From assembly GCF_037176765.1 (NCBI RefSeq), contig NC_090034.1, forward strand, positions 24,249,375 to 24,313,374: 64,000 nt of DNA, written 5' to 3'. A program made the translations under genes and the position numbers. Each line of letters opens with the position of its first letter. The first letter of the stretch is position 1. This document shows positions 43,003-53,945 of this stretch, piece by piece. Below the pieces are notes generated by a model. The model made no database searches and had not been told where the DNA came from. It saw only the letters and a list, made by a program, of their open reading frames with translations. The DNA comes from Anolis sagrei (Eukaryota; Chordata; Lepidosauria; Squamata; Anolidae).

Positions 43003-44625
43003 TGGATGAATTGACACCAAATTTGGACACAATACAGGTATCAGGCCAACAAGTGACCATTACTCACAAAAACATTGAAAAAAACAGCAGAAGAGACTTA
43101 AAAAGAAAAAAAACCCACAAAATACATTACAACGTACGTGCAAAACCATATATCTATATATATAAAAAAATGCTCTGTGGATAATGAGTACCTTAAAAAC
43201 AAAAAAAACTACAGGGCCAAATGACCCCAAATTTGGCAACAAAACTCCTCACAATCCAAGGAGTGGCCATCACTGAAAAAAACCCCCACAAAAGCACCTT
43301 TAAATTCAAAAAAGGAATAAGACAACACACCTCCCCTATCCCTCCTCATGCTGAGGACACAGAATGAGGGTTCTGAAGCAGCTGCTGCTGCGATGTCTCG
43401 ATGTCTCTCGGGCCCCTAACTAACACTAAGGCAAGGGATCAAAGGGCAGAGGCTGAGAAGGGGGAGGAGAGGGCGGGAGGAAAAAAGAGGGAGGCTGGCC
43501 ACACTCTGTGCACACACACTGACCCTCTGCCCCCCCCCCCACACACACACACTCCCACAGCACAAGGGAAGGAGGAAGGTGCCACAATGGGGGTAATAGG
43601 GACACATGAAACTGACATTGCTTGGAAAGGAGCCCCAAAGACCATCCAGCCCAACCTCATTTGGCAGTAAACGAAGACGCCATCGAAGCCCTCACAAGAG
43701 ATGGCCAACCGGTTGGAAGGGAGCCCTAAAGGCCATCCGGTCCAACCCCCTCCTTCCCTCCCTCTACTTCCCTTCCTTCTCCTTCCCTCCCCTTCCCCCC
43801 TTTCTTTCCTTCTTTTTTCTCCTCCCCTCACCAGCTTCATCCTCCTTTATTAAATCTACAGTATAGATGCACCCAAAGTCAAACCTTCCACACTGCCATG
43901 TAAAATCCAGATTATCTACTTAGGACTGGATTATATGGCAGTGTAGACACACACACATGTATGGATGTTAGATCACTGGTTGGTGTGAGATATATATATA
44001 TATATATATATATTATAGAATTATAATATTTTATATATTACTATTATATGTATTGCTATATAATTTATATTATATTATATATATTGTTATATATACTACT
44101 ATATAATATAATGTTACTACTATATATTGCTATATTAAATAGACTCAGAATAGACTTCGAAGGGACTCTACCATGGTATTGGGGGAGAACAGACAGGAAG
44201 GAAGGAGAGAAGAAAGGAGGGAGGGAAAAAGAGAAGGAATGAAGGAGGGAAAGGGGGAAGGAAGGAAAGAGAGAAGGAGGGAGGGAAAGAAGGAAGGAGA
44301 GAAAAAAGGAAGGAGAGAAGGAAGGAAGGAAAGAGGTACCGAAAGAAGGAAGAAGAGAAAGTACAAAGGAAAGAAAAAGGGAAGGGAAGGCAGGAAAGAG
44401 GTAAAGAAGGAAGGAAGGAAGATAGGTACCTCTCTTTCATAATAGTCCAGATATCTACCTCTACTTCGAAAATTCTTACTATAGGCCACAGCAATGCGTG
44501 GCAGGGTACAGCTAGTATATATATGTATACACACACACACACACACGCAAACACACATATGCACAAATATATACACACAAAACACATATGCACAGACTGG
44601 CCCACAGCAACGCATGACAGGCTAG
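43003..44625 (+). mobile_element. Helitron (outer), 5'-truncated, hosting a second Helitron
   Basis: 43003-43152 matches the 5524-5810 Helitron (attgacaccaaatttggaca). After the inner element it resumes at 44516 with atgtatacacacaca and ends at cccacagcaacgcatgacagg-CTAG followed by T (44622-44625). Confidence 0.75.
43153..44515 (+). mobile_element. Helitron (inner), 1.36 kb, non-autonomous
   Basis: Starts TCTATATATATAAAAAAATG at 43153 and ends gccacagcaatgcgtggc...acagCTAG followed by T at 44515, with a GCCAC/GTGGC hairpin before the end. The interior has a CT-rich block (43750-43830), a palindromic MITE piece (43865-43955), AT repeats (43985-44015) and a GGAA-rich block (44190-44435). No coding domain seen. 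Confidence 0.75.
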
Positions 44626-44631
44626 TAATAA

Positions 44632-44683
44632 ATATAATAACAATAACAATAATAACAATAACAACAATAACAACAACAACAAA
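44632..44683. repeat. (AAT/AAC)n microsatellite
   Basis: Mixed AAT and AAC units just after the outer Helitron end. Confidence 0.9.
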
Positions 44684-44689
44684 TTGGTG

Positions 44690-45640
44690 AACTCTTTCCA
44701 CAGAAATGGAATACATGAGCCGACTAAGTCTGCCAACTTTTCAACTTGGCTCTGTAGCCCTATTTTTACAGCAAGTCTAGTCTAGGTAGGTAGTGCACTG
44801 CCTTATCCATTAATTGCATCCCCATATGCTTAAAGCCAAGACAAATCAAAATGCATGTTATGCCATGTAAGGCATGTTTTCAGCTGTCCCTACATGCTAT
44901 ACTTTCAGCATGGGGCACTGAGAAGCATGCACTGCAACTTCAATAGGCGAAGAAGGCAAATTAAGTTAAAATAATCGAGTGGCTTCCACCCCACCCCTCT
45001 CCAATTTTGCAGTTATTAAATCAAAGAATACATTATAGCTTCCTTGAACAAATGAGCCTGCCCACACGATATGACTCAGATAAAAATCAATTAGTGTGGA
45101 TTAGCTGTGGAAACAATCAATGCCAGTTTTGGTCCACACCCTGGCAACATGAGGATGAAGTCTTACAAAGGGAACAAAAAAACCTGTCCTTTCCCCGATG
45201 CACTGAATGACGCCCGTAACAAAAGGCATACATGACCACCGTCTTTGGCTAGTGGGATATGGCAGAACAATGATCTTACGCACAGGTTTGTGTGTGTGTG
45301 TATGTGTGTGCATACGCGCCAACTAGATCATCTGCCTCATTCGCATGACTCATTCACACTTAGAGCATCTCAAGGTGCTACACTCTGCTATTATGAGAGG
45401 AAAGTTTGGTCCTTGCTAATATTATCTAATTAAAGTCAAAGTGCTGTCACTCCTGCCAACAGGATACAATCTTTTTTTTGGGGGGGGGGGGGTTGCCAAT
45501 AGCAGAAAATGCTGGATAGAAGCCCATATAACTAATTTCTAATCATTTTCAAGAGCAACATAAATGCAACAAGTAGTCATCACTGTAACATTCCCTGATG
45601 TATATCCTGCCTCTTTGCCAAACACTTCAGACTGAATACC
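44690..45640. other. Unique stretch with a GT microsatellite and a G run
   Basis: GT repeats near 45288-45311 and 13 G near 45478-45492. No gene recognised. Confidence 0.4.
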
Positions 45641-45725
45641 GTATATATTCGAAGATAAGCTGAGTTTTTCAGCCCTTTTTTGGGGGGCTGAAAAATCCTC
45701 CCTTGGCTTATAATGGGGTCAAGCT
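45640..45725. mobile_element. Fold-back MITE fragment
   Basis: attcgaagataagctgagtt and gcttataatggggtcaagct flank the hairpin tttttcagccc-tttttt-ggggggctgaaaaa. Resembles a widespread vertebrate non-autonomous element; name not assigned. Confidence 0.5.
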
Positions 45726-45949
45726 GAGCAGCGGAGCCAGGAGGCAATTGCTTGCAATATATGATATATTTCTCTCTCATCTCCCCCTCCCTTAACAGTG
45801 CGTTTTATTTTCAAAAGCCTCCCTCGCTCTGTTTCTCCTTCCAGGATGGAATGTTTTGAAAAGGAAAAGGATAGGGAGAGAAGCCCTTGCAAGTCATCTT
45901 ATAAAAGCATTTTCCCCTGAAATATTAGCTAATCTCTCCTACAGATATA

Positions 45950-46605
45950 TAGGCATTTCCCCCTGCAAGCCTTTACAATCCCTGTGTACTTACGGTATAT
46001 GTCATCTATCTATCTATATGTATGAATTTGCCCCACATATGTTTCTCTTTACAAATCCTATATACATACAGATATCTAGAGATTTCCATTTACCTCTATA
46101 TCTATACATTGTTTTTATATATGAATTTCCCCTCACATTTGCAAGTCTCTACAAATCCTATTTTGATATTGATAAATATATAGAGGTACCTATATACCTA
46201 TATATTTCTCTCTCTGTGTGTATGCATATGTGTATATATATAAATAATGTTATATATGAATTTTCCCTTCACATGTTTACAAGTCTTTGCAAATCCTATA
46301 TAGATATAATTATCTATATATAGAGAAATGCCTAGATATATATGAATATAGATCTATAGGTCTTGCAAATATTACAGGGGGGAAATGAACACACAAATAT
46401 ATATAGACATGTCTAGATAGGTATGAATATAGATATATAGGACTTGCAAATATTGCAGGGGAAATGTGTGCGTGCGCATGCTCACATACATAGATAGAGA
46501 GATGTCTAGATAGATATAAACATAAATATATAGAACTTGCAAATATTGCAGGAGGGAAATGCACATATATAGAGAGAAGATTTGCAAATGTTTCAGGGGG
46601 AAATG
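45950..46605. repeat. Symmetric minisatellite: four forward units facing four inverted units
   Basis: Forward units carry ccccctgcaagcctttacaa-like phrases ending aaatcctata (near 45960, 46030, 46130 and 46265). Inverted units carry tataggacttgcaaatattg and caggggaaatg (near 46355, 46440, 46530 and 46580). The turning point lies near 46310 at an AT-rich palindrome (tagatataattatctata). Spacers are TATC/GATA-rich. Confidence 0.75.
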
Positions 46606-46609
46606 CCGT

Positions 46610-46735
46610 ATCTGCATTGAACTAGATTATATGGCATTGCAGACTCATATAATCCAGTTCAACACAGATAATGTGGATTATCTGCTATGATAATCTGGAT
46701 TTTATGGTAGTGTCGAAGGGGCCTTAGAAATGTAT
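46610..46735. mobile_element. Palindromic MITE
   Basis: gcattgaactagattatatg, tcatataatccagttcaaca and gattatctgctatgataatc to aaggggcctta: a nearly full palindromic copy. Confidence 0.75.
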
Positions 46736-47478
46736 CAAAATGTAATTTGGAAACAGACAACCCTCTGTAACCCTATTCAGATAATCTCCCGGGAATTGAA
46801 AAGATTAGGCAAATCCCTCTGGCTATTTCCCAACCCAAATAATGCTCATGTATGCAAAGATAGGTGACTTCCTTTGTCAGTCAGAAAACCCCCAAAATAT
46901 TGGTACAAGTCACTTGAAGCTGATAGTCCTTCGTGGAAATAGAAGCTTGGAGTATGTGCATTCATGAACTCTTTTGTTGACAGCCAAGCCCTTGAATACC
47001 CAAGATCAGCACCTTTGTCCCTTGAGTCTTGCATTTGTATTTCCTAACATCCATATGTTTATTTGGCACAGAACTAGAGATTTGAGCTCATCCAAAGCTC
47101 ATCAACATATCTTTACCACTTGTTTTCCCCGGACTGTGCCCTCCCAGGAGGCATCTCTGCAGCTGATCAATCCTTCACTCTGACCAATCCCCAACTGCCA
47201 TTCTCCCTCCCAGCCAATCCCAGCATGGATCCTAGTCTGCCCTTTTTCAGCCAATCAGGGGGGAATGTGGGAGGTTTGAATAGCTGTCAAAACTATATAA
47301 GATGTCTTGTATATATTTCTCTGTATACTTATGCTTGCACATTAGAAGCAGATTGTTGGATTTGCATCCTTTTTGGCTTGTCTTCAACCTGGTGAGTTGG
47401 TTTCTGTCCTGTCCGATCCGGTTTAGCATATGCTCACCAGTCATGGATTCTCTATCAGTAATCCTAACTAAATCAATG
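46736..47478. other. Unique stretch, no gene seen
   Basis: No repeat or coding signature recognised. The stretch ends where the mariner terminus begins. Confidence 0.4.
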
Positions 47479-48310
47479 TACGAGGGTGGGTCAAAAAGTA
47501 ATGCCCCATCGCTCTAATTTTTTCTTTCACAGCTACTAGACTATCTATGCATTATATTTATTTATTTACGATATTTCTATCCTGCCTTTCTTGAGCCTAA
47601 AGGCGACTCAAGGCGGCTTATGATAGAGGTATCCTTACTCTACTGATATAGTTTTTTCTTTTTCTAATTGACTGATTAGAACCATGAGCCTGGAGCTAAA
47701 AGAAAAAGTCATCTTTGAATTTCTAGCAAAAGAAGGTTGTGCACCTAAGGAAATCCATAATCACTTGAGGAATGTTTATGATTTGGCCCATTCTGACCTG
47801 TTTGGACCTCTGAAAGACAACCAATGTGGTTTCAGATTCAATGGCTTGAATGATGTTAAAACAGTTTAAAAATCATGGATCATGAAATAAACCTCTGAAT
47901 TTTTCCAAAATGGTTTTGATGCCTTGGTTTTTTGTTTTATTTATGTCAGAAGCAACTTGAGAAACTGCAAGTCGCTTCTGGTGTGAGAAAATTGGCCATC
48001 TGTAAAGACATTGCCCAGGGGACGCTGGGATGTTTTCATGTTTTACCATCCTTGTGGGAGGCTTCTCTCATGTCCCCACATGGGGAGCTGGAGCTGACAG
48101 AGACAGCTCATCTGCGCTCTCCCCGGATTCGAACTTCTGACCTGTCGGTCTTCAGTCCTGCCTGCACAAGGGTTTAACCACCCTTGTACATTAAGACTGG
48201 CGAAAGGAGAAATAAAAGATCTGTTTGAAAATACATGGAAATCATTTTTACTTTTACAGCTACATGTGTAAAAGTAATGATGAAATCAAACCACCAAATG
48301 ACAAAGTAAG
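47479..48310 (+). pseudogene. Mariner-like transposon, internally deleted, with LINE-tail and SINE insertions
   Basis: The 5' terminus tacgagggtgggtcaaaaag matches mariner inverted repeats. The transposase frame from 47684 starts MSLELKEKVIFEFLAKEGCA and PKEIHNHLRNVY (N-terminal helix-turn-helix), then jumps to LAHSDLFGPLKDN (the region around the third catalytic residue). Most of the catalytic domain is therefore absent. A LINE 3' fragment sits at about 47550-47640 and a SINE at 47927-48181. After the SINE the frame can be followed for about ten codons. I found no 3' inverted repeat; the end is approximate. Confidence 0.75.
47927..48181 (-). mobile_element. tRNA-derived SINE inserted in mariner
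   Basis: Reverse copy of the SINE at 38911-39160: gtcagaagcaacttgagaaa, tgggaggcttctctcatgtc, cggattcgaacttctgacct (B box in reverse), cacaagggtttaaccac. The short duplication ccttg (47922-47926, 48182-48186) and the continuity of the transposase frame across it support the borders. Confidence 0.85.
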
Positions 48311-48554
48311 TGGATGTATTAGTAGATAAATATATTAGAACACTTATATGCAATTAAGTGAAAATAATGGAACTGACAGAGCTACATTGTTGTAAAGTAA
48401 CATGAATAATTTTGGGGGCATGTATGCATCAGAGAACATACAATGTAACAAGGCAATTGCAGTATGTCAAATCTAAATAAGTAAATAAAGTGTAATGTAT
48501 TACAAAAGAATGTTTCTATTTCAAAAGGGGAATTTACAGGTTGTACCTTTCCCT

Positions 48555-48870
48555 CATGGGGCTGCAGTGGCGCAGCAGGTTAAACTGCTAAGCTGCAGAA
48601 CTTGCTAACTGGAAGGTTGGTGGTTCGAATCCATGGGATGGGGTGAGCTCCCATTGTTAGCCCCAGCTTCTGCCAACCTAGCAGTTCAAAAACATGAAAA
48701 TGTGAGTAGATCAATAGGTACTGCTTTGGCGGGAAGGTAACTGCGCTCCATGCAGTTATGCAGGCCACATGACCTTGGAGGCATCTACAGACAATGCCAG
48801 AAATTCAGCTTAGAAATGGAGATGAGCACCACTCTCCCAGAGTCGGACTCAACTAGACTTAATGTCCCTT
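48555..48870 (+). mobile_element. Sauria-type SINE, nearly full length
   Basis: A box in gcagtggcgcagcaggttaa, B box ggtggttcgaatcc, body cccattgttagccccagctt and agtagatcaataggtactgc, end gactcaactagacttaatgt. The best-preserved copy here. Confidence 0.9.
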
Positions 48871-48879
48871 TCTCTCTAG

Positions 48880-49640
48880 ATTGCCCCGCTTTCAACCACC
48901 GTATTATCTCACATGATACATGGCTGGCTATATATCTGGGCTGTATTTTGTAAAACATTTCAGTTTGAAGTAGATTTTTAAAAACATTTTATATCTGAAA
49001 TGACTGAATGAAATATAGAGCACAGTGCAACTCTTGTGCTCTTCTCTGTCTTCCAAGGTCCTTATGTTAACCTAATGTAAACTGCTCCTTTCCATTTTGC
49101 TTGACACTACTCAAATTGAGATCGTAAAGCACTGGAGAACTGTAAAAAAATTGGATTTTTTAGATTTTGGCTCAACAGAGAGTTTTGAGTATTGCCCTCC
49201 CTGAAAAATTAACACGAGACCAACTTTGCCAAAACACTTAGTCGAGACAGTGTACTGGAAGAAGTGTAGCACCAGTTATTGCTTATTCAAACAAAAGGAA
49301 CATTCCTTTTGGTCCTTAAAATCTTTGTTGGGATTCTGGAAATCTTTCCTATTCCTCTTCCTTTCTCTGCCAAACATTTACTGAATAGAAGCCAATGCAC
49401 CATGTTGGTTCTCTTTTTCCTTCCTAAAAGTGCTAAACCCAACTTGATGCCAACCAAGTTGTTAATATTTATTGTTTGCTTTTAAGGTTGCTTCACTGTA
49501 TTTCCTGTAATGTTCTGTTCATTACAACAAGAATTTTTTAAAAAAAAACAAACATTAGGCATAGAATGAGAAGGTGCTTGTGTCATTGGAAACAGAACAG
49601 GAAAACATCTTAAAGAAAAACCTGGCTCTTCTTTGGAGCA
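48880..49640. other. Unique stretch, no gene seen
   Basis: No repeat or domain recognised. A CA microsatellite follows at 49662-49685. Confidence 0.4.
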
Positions 49641-49834
49641 CCTCAACTGCACAAGCACTCTCTCACACACACACACACACACACACGAAGGGTCATCCTA
49701 TTACTGCAACAGATGGCTGAATATTGCCTCTGGTTTGGGTACTATTTGGGACATGAGGGCAACTGCTGGCTTCAATGTCTGCATCTACACCAGGGGTTCA
49801 CAAACTGTGCTCCATTGACCCCTTGGGGTTTTCT

Positions 49835-49836
49835 GC

Positions 49837-49872
<36 letters not shown>

Positions 49873-50040
49873 AGCTGGATGGCCATCTGTTAGGGGTGCT
49901 TTGATTGGGCTTTTCCTCCATGGCAGAAGGAAGTTGGATTGGATGGCTCCTGGTGTTTCTGCTATTATTATTATTACAAAGGCTGGATGGCCATCTGCTG
50001 GGGGTGCTTTGACTGAATAGCCTCTAGGGTCTTCCACTGA
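49835..50040 (+). mobile_element. Two CR1 3'-UTR copies, each preceded by (ATT)n
   Basis: agctggatggccatctgtta and aaggctggatggccatctgc each follow an ATT tract (49837-49871 and 49963-49976) and end in CR1-type phrases. Tandem tails as at 10683-11045. Confidence 0.7.
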
Positions 50041-50198
50041 AATACTGTTAAGTTTAAGTAAGTTAAAATAGTTCTTCGTTTTAATAATTGAATTGTTCTT
50101 TTTTTCTTTCTTCCTTTTTTCTTTCCTTTTTTAAAAAAAATTGAACTGTGTGAATTAGTTCACACTCTCCATCCATCTGCCACTGGCCCGGCCCATAC

Positions 50199-50200
<2 letters not shown>

Positions 50201-50233
<33 letters not shown>

Positions 50234-50448
50234 TGCTTTAAGTTTTTCAGGCTGTATGGCCATGTTCCAGAAGCATTCTCTCCTGATGTTTTGCCTGCAT
50301 CTATGGCAGGCATTCTCAGAGGTTGTGAGGTCCAGGAGGATGCCTGCCTTAGATGCAAGCGAAACGTCAGGAGAGAATGCTTCTGGAACATGGCCATACA
50401 GCCTGAAAAACTTACAGCAACCTATTGATTCTGGCCATGAAAGTCTTC
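50201..50448. mobile_element. Penelope-like inverted dimer beside a (GA)n tract
   Basis: (GA)n covers 50201-50231. The left arm (50232-50331, minus) includes aggctgtatggccatgttcc; the right arm (50332-50448, plus) ends with gccatgaaagtcttcaacaa. The arms meet near 50331 (gaggtc|caggaggatgcc) and are close but not perfect complements. Confidence 0.85.
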
Positions 50449-50539
50449 AACAACACATTGATAGATATAAGTTCAAAGAAGATAATCTGGATTTTATGGC
50501 GGTGTAGAAAGGGATTCTGGCCCCTTCCACACAACTGTA

Positions 50540-51225
50540 TAAAATCACCTCTACGAGAGTCCACCCTATATCACGCAGCTGTGGACAAGTCTACATAGGG
50601 ACCACCGAATGCAGCATTGCCCAGACACAAATCAAGAAACATGAAAGGTACTGCAGACTAATTCAACCAGAGAAGTCAGCCATAGCAGAGCACCTGATGA
50701 ACCAACCTAGACTCGGCATATTATTTGAGAACACAAAAATGCAGGCCCATTCTAACAATCATCATGTCAGACTACACAGAGAAGCCACTGAAATCCACAA
50801 GTATGTGGACAATTTCAACAGAAAGGAGGAAACCATGAAAATGAACACAGTCTGGCTATAAGTATTATAAAACTCTAAAATCAGGACAGTAAATAAAGAG
50901 CAACACTCAGAAAACTGGGGAATTCCAGGCAAGAATCAATCAGGGCCAGCTAACACCGCCCAACAAAAGATTCCAAGCAGGAAGCAGCTAGGCTTTGAAG
51001 TTTCAAAGTTATTCAGTGCTGCTCAAGGTGGCCAATTGGAACATTCACATTTGCCTCAAACAGACAAGAGCTCTTTCTCCCACCCTGGACATTATTCCAC
51101 AGAACCTCTGAGGATGCCTGCCATAGATGTGGGTGAAACGTCAGGAAAGAATGCTTCTGGAACATGGCCGTACAGCCCGGAAAACTCACAGCCACTCAGT
51201 GATTCCAGCCATGAAAGTCTTCGAC
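50540..51225 (+). mobile_element. Penelope-like element, GIY-YIG region and 3' end, decayed
   Basis: Remnants of the C-terminal GIY-YIG endonuclease region are followed by peptides such as HVRLHREA-like and FNRKEETMKMN, then the 3' region (ttctcccaccctggacatta and gtgaaacgtcaggaaagaat). It ends about 240 bp before the CPPED1 start codon. Broken copy. Confidence 0.85.
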
Positions 51226-51339
51226 AGCAAGAGTATAGTTTCTTCATGCCCACCCATAAGCCAACACTGTTGAAAGAGGGGGAAATGTCACAAGAACCCC
51301 ATCCCATGTTGGTCTGCCAAACCACGTGGAGGAAACCAA

Positions 51340-51463
51340 GCTGCTTCCCGCTTCCCCGAACTGGGCATGCGCCAGACGTGGCCCCGCCCCCTACACCGCC
51401 TTGGCCCCGCCCCTTCCCTGTTTGAGCTTGAAGGCCGGCGGAGAAGGAAGGAGTTCCCTCAGG
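51340..51463 (+). promoter_or_regulatory. CPPED1 CpG-rich proximal promoter / 5' UTR
   Basis: CpG-rich DNA with two CCCCGCCCC boxes (near 51380 and 51404) lies within 85 bp of the start codon. No TATA box is visible. Sp1-type control is an inference from these boxes. Confidence 0.7.
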
Positions 51464-51530
51464 ATGGCCGAAGAGGCGCGGGAGAGGTTCCTCAGAGCGC
51501 GGCTCAGGACACTGGCTCCTCTCCGCGAAG
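51464..51530 (+). CDS. CPPED1: CPPED1 (CSTP1) coding exon 1
   Basis: CPPED1 is a cytosolic metallo-dependent serine/threonine phosphatase of the calcineurin-like superfamily, reported to act on AKT1 and linked to glucose metabolism (family knowledge). This exon encodes the first 22 residues, MAEEARERFLRARLRTLAPL-RE, and ends with G before the donor GTACCG. The N-terminus resembles the mammalian one (the shared FxRAR-RTLA pattern, as recalled). The phase-1 end joins exactly to exon 2 at 62833, giving [14 protein letters not shown]. The ATG is the first in a good context (G at +4, A at -3). It is too short to be found as an ORF. The frame reads through the donor but has no meaning beyond it. 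Confidence 0.88.
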
Positions 51531-51756
51531 GTACCGGGTGCCCTTGTTCTTCTTATTATTATCAGTTTAAAAATGAAAACAAATCCCTGTCGAACTTTGG
51601 GAAACGTTGAAAGGGAGGTAGGCCGGAACCTTATTCCAGGGGGACGTGCTTCCCGTCGGATCCCTTTTGTAGCAGGAAACAGAGGCCTTAAAGTGGCAGT
51701 AGGCCTGTTATGGTTAGGTTGAGAGTAAGGCTTCAAAACGATTGGGGAGTGGGGGA

Positions 51757-52835
51757 GGGTTACAGAGTCATGGAATAATAGAAGGAACCGTATGGGCCAT
51801 CTAGTCCAACCCCATTTGGCCAGGCAGGAAAAGCACAGTCAAACACTCCCAACAGATGGCCATCCGGCCTCTGTTTAAAAGTTCCCAAGGAAGGAGCTTC
51901 CACCGGACTCCGAAGCAAAGAGTTCCACTGCTGGACAGCTCTTCTTACAGTCAGGAAGTTCTTCCTAATGTTCAATGGAATTTCGTTACCTGTCATTTGA
52001 ACCCATGACTCCATTTAGTCCTAGCTTCCAGGGCAGCAGAAAGGAACCTTGCTCTCATGCCTCCTCTCAACCTTCTCTTCTGCAGGCTAAACAGACCTGG
52101 TTCTTTAAGGCGCTCCTCAGAGGGATTATTCATGGTCTCCAGACCTTTGATCCTTTTAGTCGCCCTCTTCCTCTGGATATCTTCCAACTTAGACTCTCTT
52201 TTGAACTGTGGTGCCCAGAACTGGACACAGTGTGATTCCAGGTAAAATGGTCAGACCAAAGCAGAATACAAATGCACTATGGCTTTACTAAATCTGGACA
52301 CTAGATTCCTTTGGATGCAGCCCAAAATCCCATTGGCTTTTTAAGCTGCTGGATCACACTCCTGGATAATGTTCAGTTTCCCCTCCACGAAGACGGCAAG
52401 ATCTTTCTCACAGGCATCACCCATTCCATATCTTTGCATTTCATTTTTTTCTGCCTACATTTGTTATTGTGTTCGTTTGGCCAGTCAGTTCTCTAATCTG
52501 TTGAGGTCCTTTTGAATTCTGATCCTGTTCTCTGGAGTATTAGCTCTTCCTCCTAATTTGGTCCCATCTGCAAACTTGATCAGCATGCTCTATAAACCTT
52601 CATCCAAGCCATTAATAAAGACGTTGAACAGTAATGGGCTCAGTACAGAACTGTTTTTATGGCACCAAATAGTCACTTCTTTCCAGGATGAAGAGGAACC
52701 ATTGGTGAGAATCACTCTTTGGGTTTGGTCATTTAACCAATTATAGATCCATCTAATAGTAGCATTGCTGAGCCCATATTTTACTAGTTTGTTTGAAAGA
52801 ACTTGGTAAAAAGGTAGCCCAATGTAAACAAAAAT
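51757..52835 (-). pseudogene. CR1 LINE 3' half
   Basis: In reverse order: the 3' UTR (atctagtccaaccccatttg), then peptides [38 protein letters not shown] and, upstream, a RT stretch NAT-IRWIYNWLNDQTQRVIL and FNVFINGLDEGL. Several breaks. Starts 226 bp inside CPPED1 intron 1. Confidence 0.88.
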
Positions 52836-52839
52836 GCAG

Positions 52840-53125
52840 AAGTCCAAACTCAAGATCCCCAGATTAGGACCCTTGATGTCAAGCATCTCTTTTTTGTCTG
52901 GATTCAGTGCCAATTTGCTTTTCCTCACCCAGCCCATGTCCTCCTCCAGGCATTCATTCAGAGGAGACATGCTACCCTTAGCTAAGGCTGTTTTTGAAGG
53001 CATGGAGAAATATATTTGGGTGTCGTCAGCATGCTGATAACACCCCATCCCATGCCTACAGATGATCTCTCCCAGCTGCTTCATGTAAATATTAAGGAGC
53101 ATTGGGGATAGAATGGCTTGTTTTA
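52840..53125 (-). pseudogene. L2 LINE fragment joined to the CR1 copy
   Basis: MLLNIYMKQLGEIICRHGMG, HADDTQIYFS and KSKLALNPDKKEML are the L2 reverse-transcriptase region around its ADD motif. It runs into the CR1 remnant at about 52837 in an open frame by chance. Confidence 0.8.
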
Positions 53126-53454
53126 ACCTCCAGTTTGCTAGTAAAACTGAATTCGTGTGTCACAAAATGATGCTTCTCTAAAAAGTGTGTCACCAGCATG
53201 AAATGTTTGGAAAGGTCTGCTCTAGTTGAAGGGCAGCTAAACTTCCTTTAATTGTTGTGTAAAAGAATAAAATGTGTGTATATAAAATAGATTAGAAATC
53301 AACCAAAAACACTTTGCTCATGCACTTTAATTTAAGCTTTTATTTCGTTTTTAAGTGGCTTTTAACAACCCTTTTGTTCTGATCTTTGGAAGAAAGTGCA
53401 CACCTGAAAATTCCCCACGATGACCCTGCCTATGTATGTAGGCCTACATATATC

Positions 53455-53665
53455 CTAAAGGAGCTAGATGCTGTCTGATCTTGGAAGCTACAAGGGTCAT
53501 TCTGGTTAGTATTTGGGTGGGAGACTGCCAATGCATCACAGGTCTACAGAGTATCATTAAGAGGAAGGAATTAGCAAAACTGCCTCTGAGTATTCTTTGA
53601 CGGAGAAAACCCTATACAATTCATTGGGGTCGTCATAAATTGACAGGTGACTTGAAATGATATGC
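53455..53665 (+). mobile_element. 5S rRNA-derived SINE
   Basis: agatgctgtctgatcttgga-agcta and ctggttagtatttgggtggg-agactg correspond to the internal promoter half of 5S rRNA (box A/IE to box C). The SINE tail follows with gaaaaccctatacaattcat and ggggtcgtcataaattgaca. Diverged copy in CPPED1 intron 1. Confidence 0.85.
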
Positions 53666-53804
53666 ACACACACCTCTTAACAGACATTTAATCTGAAGAC
53701 TTGTCAAAAAAATGTTTCCCACCAGAACCTCCCTTTTTCCACAATGCTGGACATACTTACTCAGAACATAAGCCCTAAGATTATTTCTCTACAGTATACT
53801 ACAC

Positions 53805-53945
53805 TAGAAGCTCCTTCTTTGGAGGCTTTTAAACAGAGGCTGAATGGCCATCTGTCAGGAGTACTTTGATTGTGCTTTTCCTGCATGGTATAGAGTTGGA
53901 CTAAATGGCCCATGCAGTTTCTTCCAACTCTGTGATTCTACACTT
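53805..53945 (+). mobile_element. CR1 3'-UTR fragment
   Basis: ctttggaggcttttaaacag, gaatggccatctgtcaggag and gtttcttccaactctgtgat. Confidence 0.85.

Noticed and set aside
44145-44716. 156- and 182-codon minus-strand frames
   Set aside because: They translate GGAA and CA repeats inside and after the inner Helitron.
52590-53102. 170-codon minus-strand frame that looks like one protein
   Set aside because: It is an accidental in-frame join of an L2 fragment and a CR1 fragment.
53455-53570. 5S rRNA gene
   Set aside because: Only the promoter half resembles 5S, it is diverged, and a SINE tail follows.
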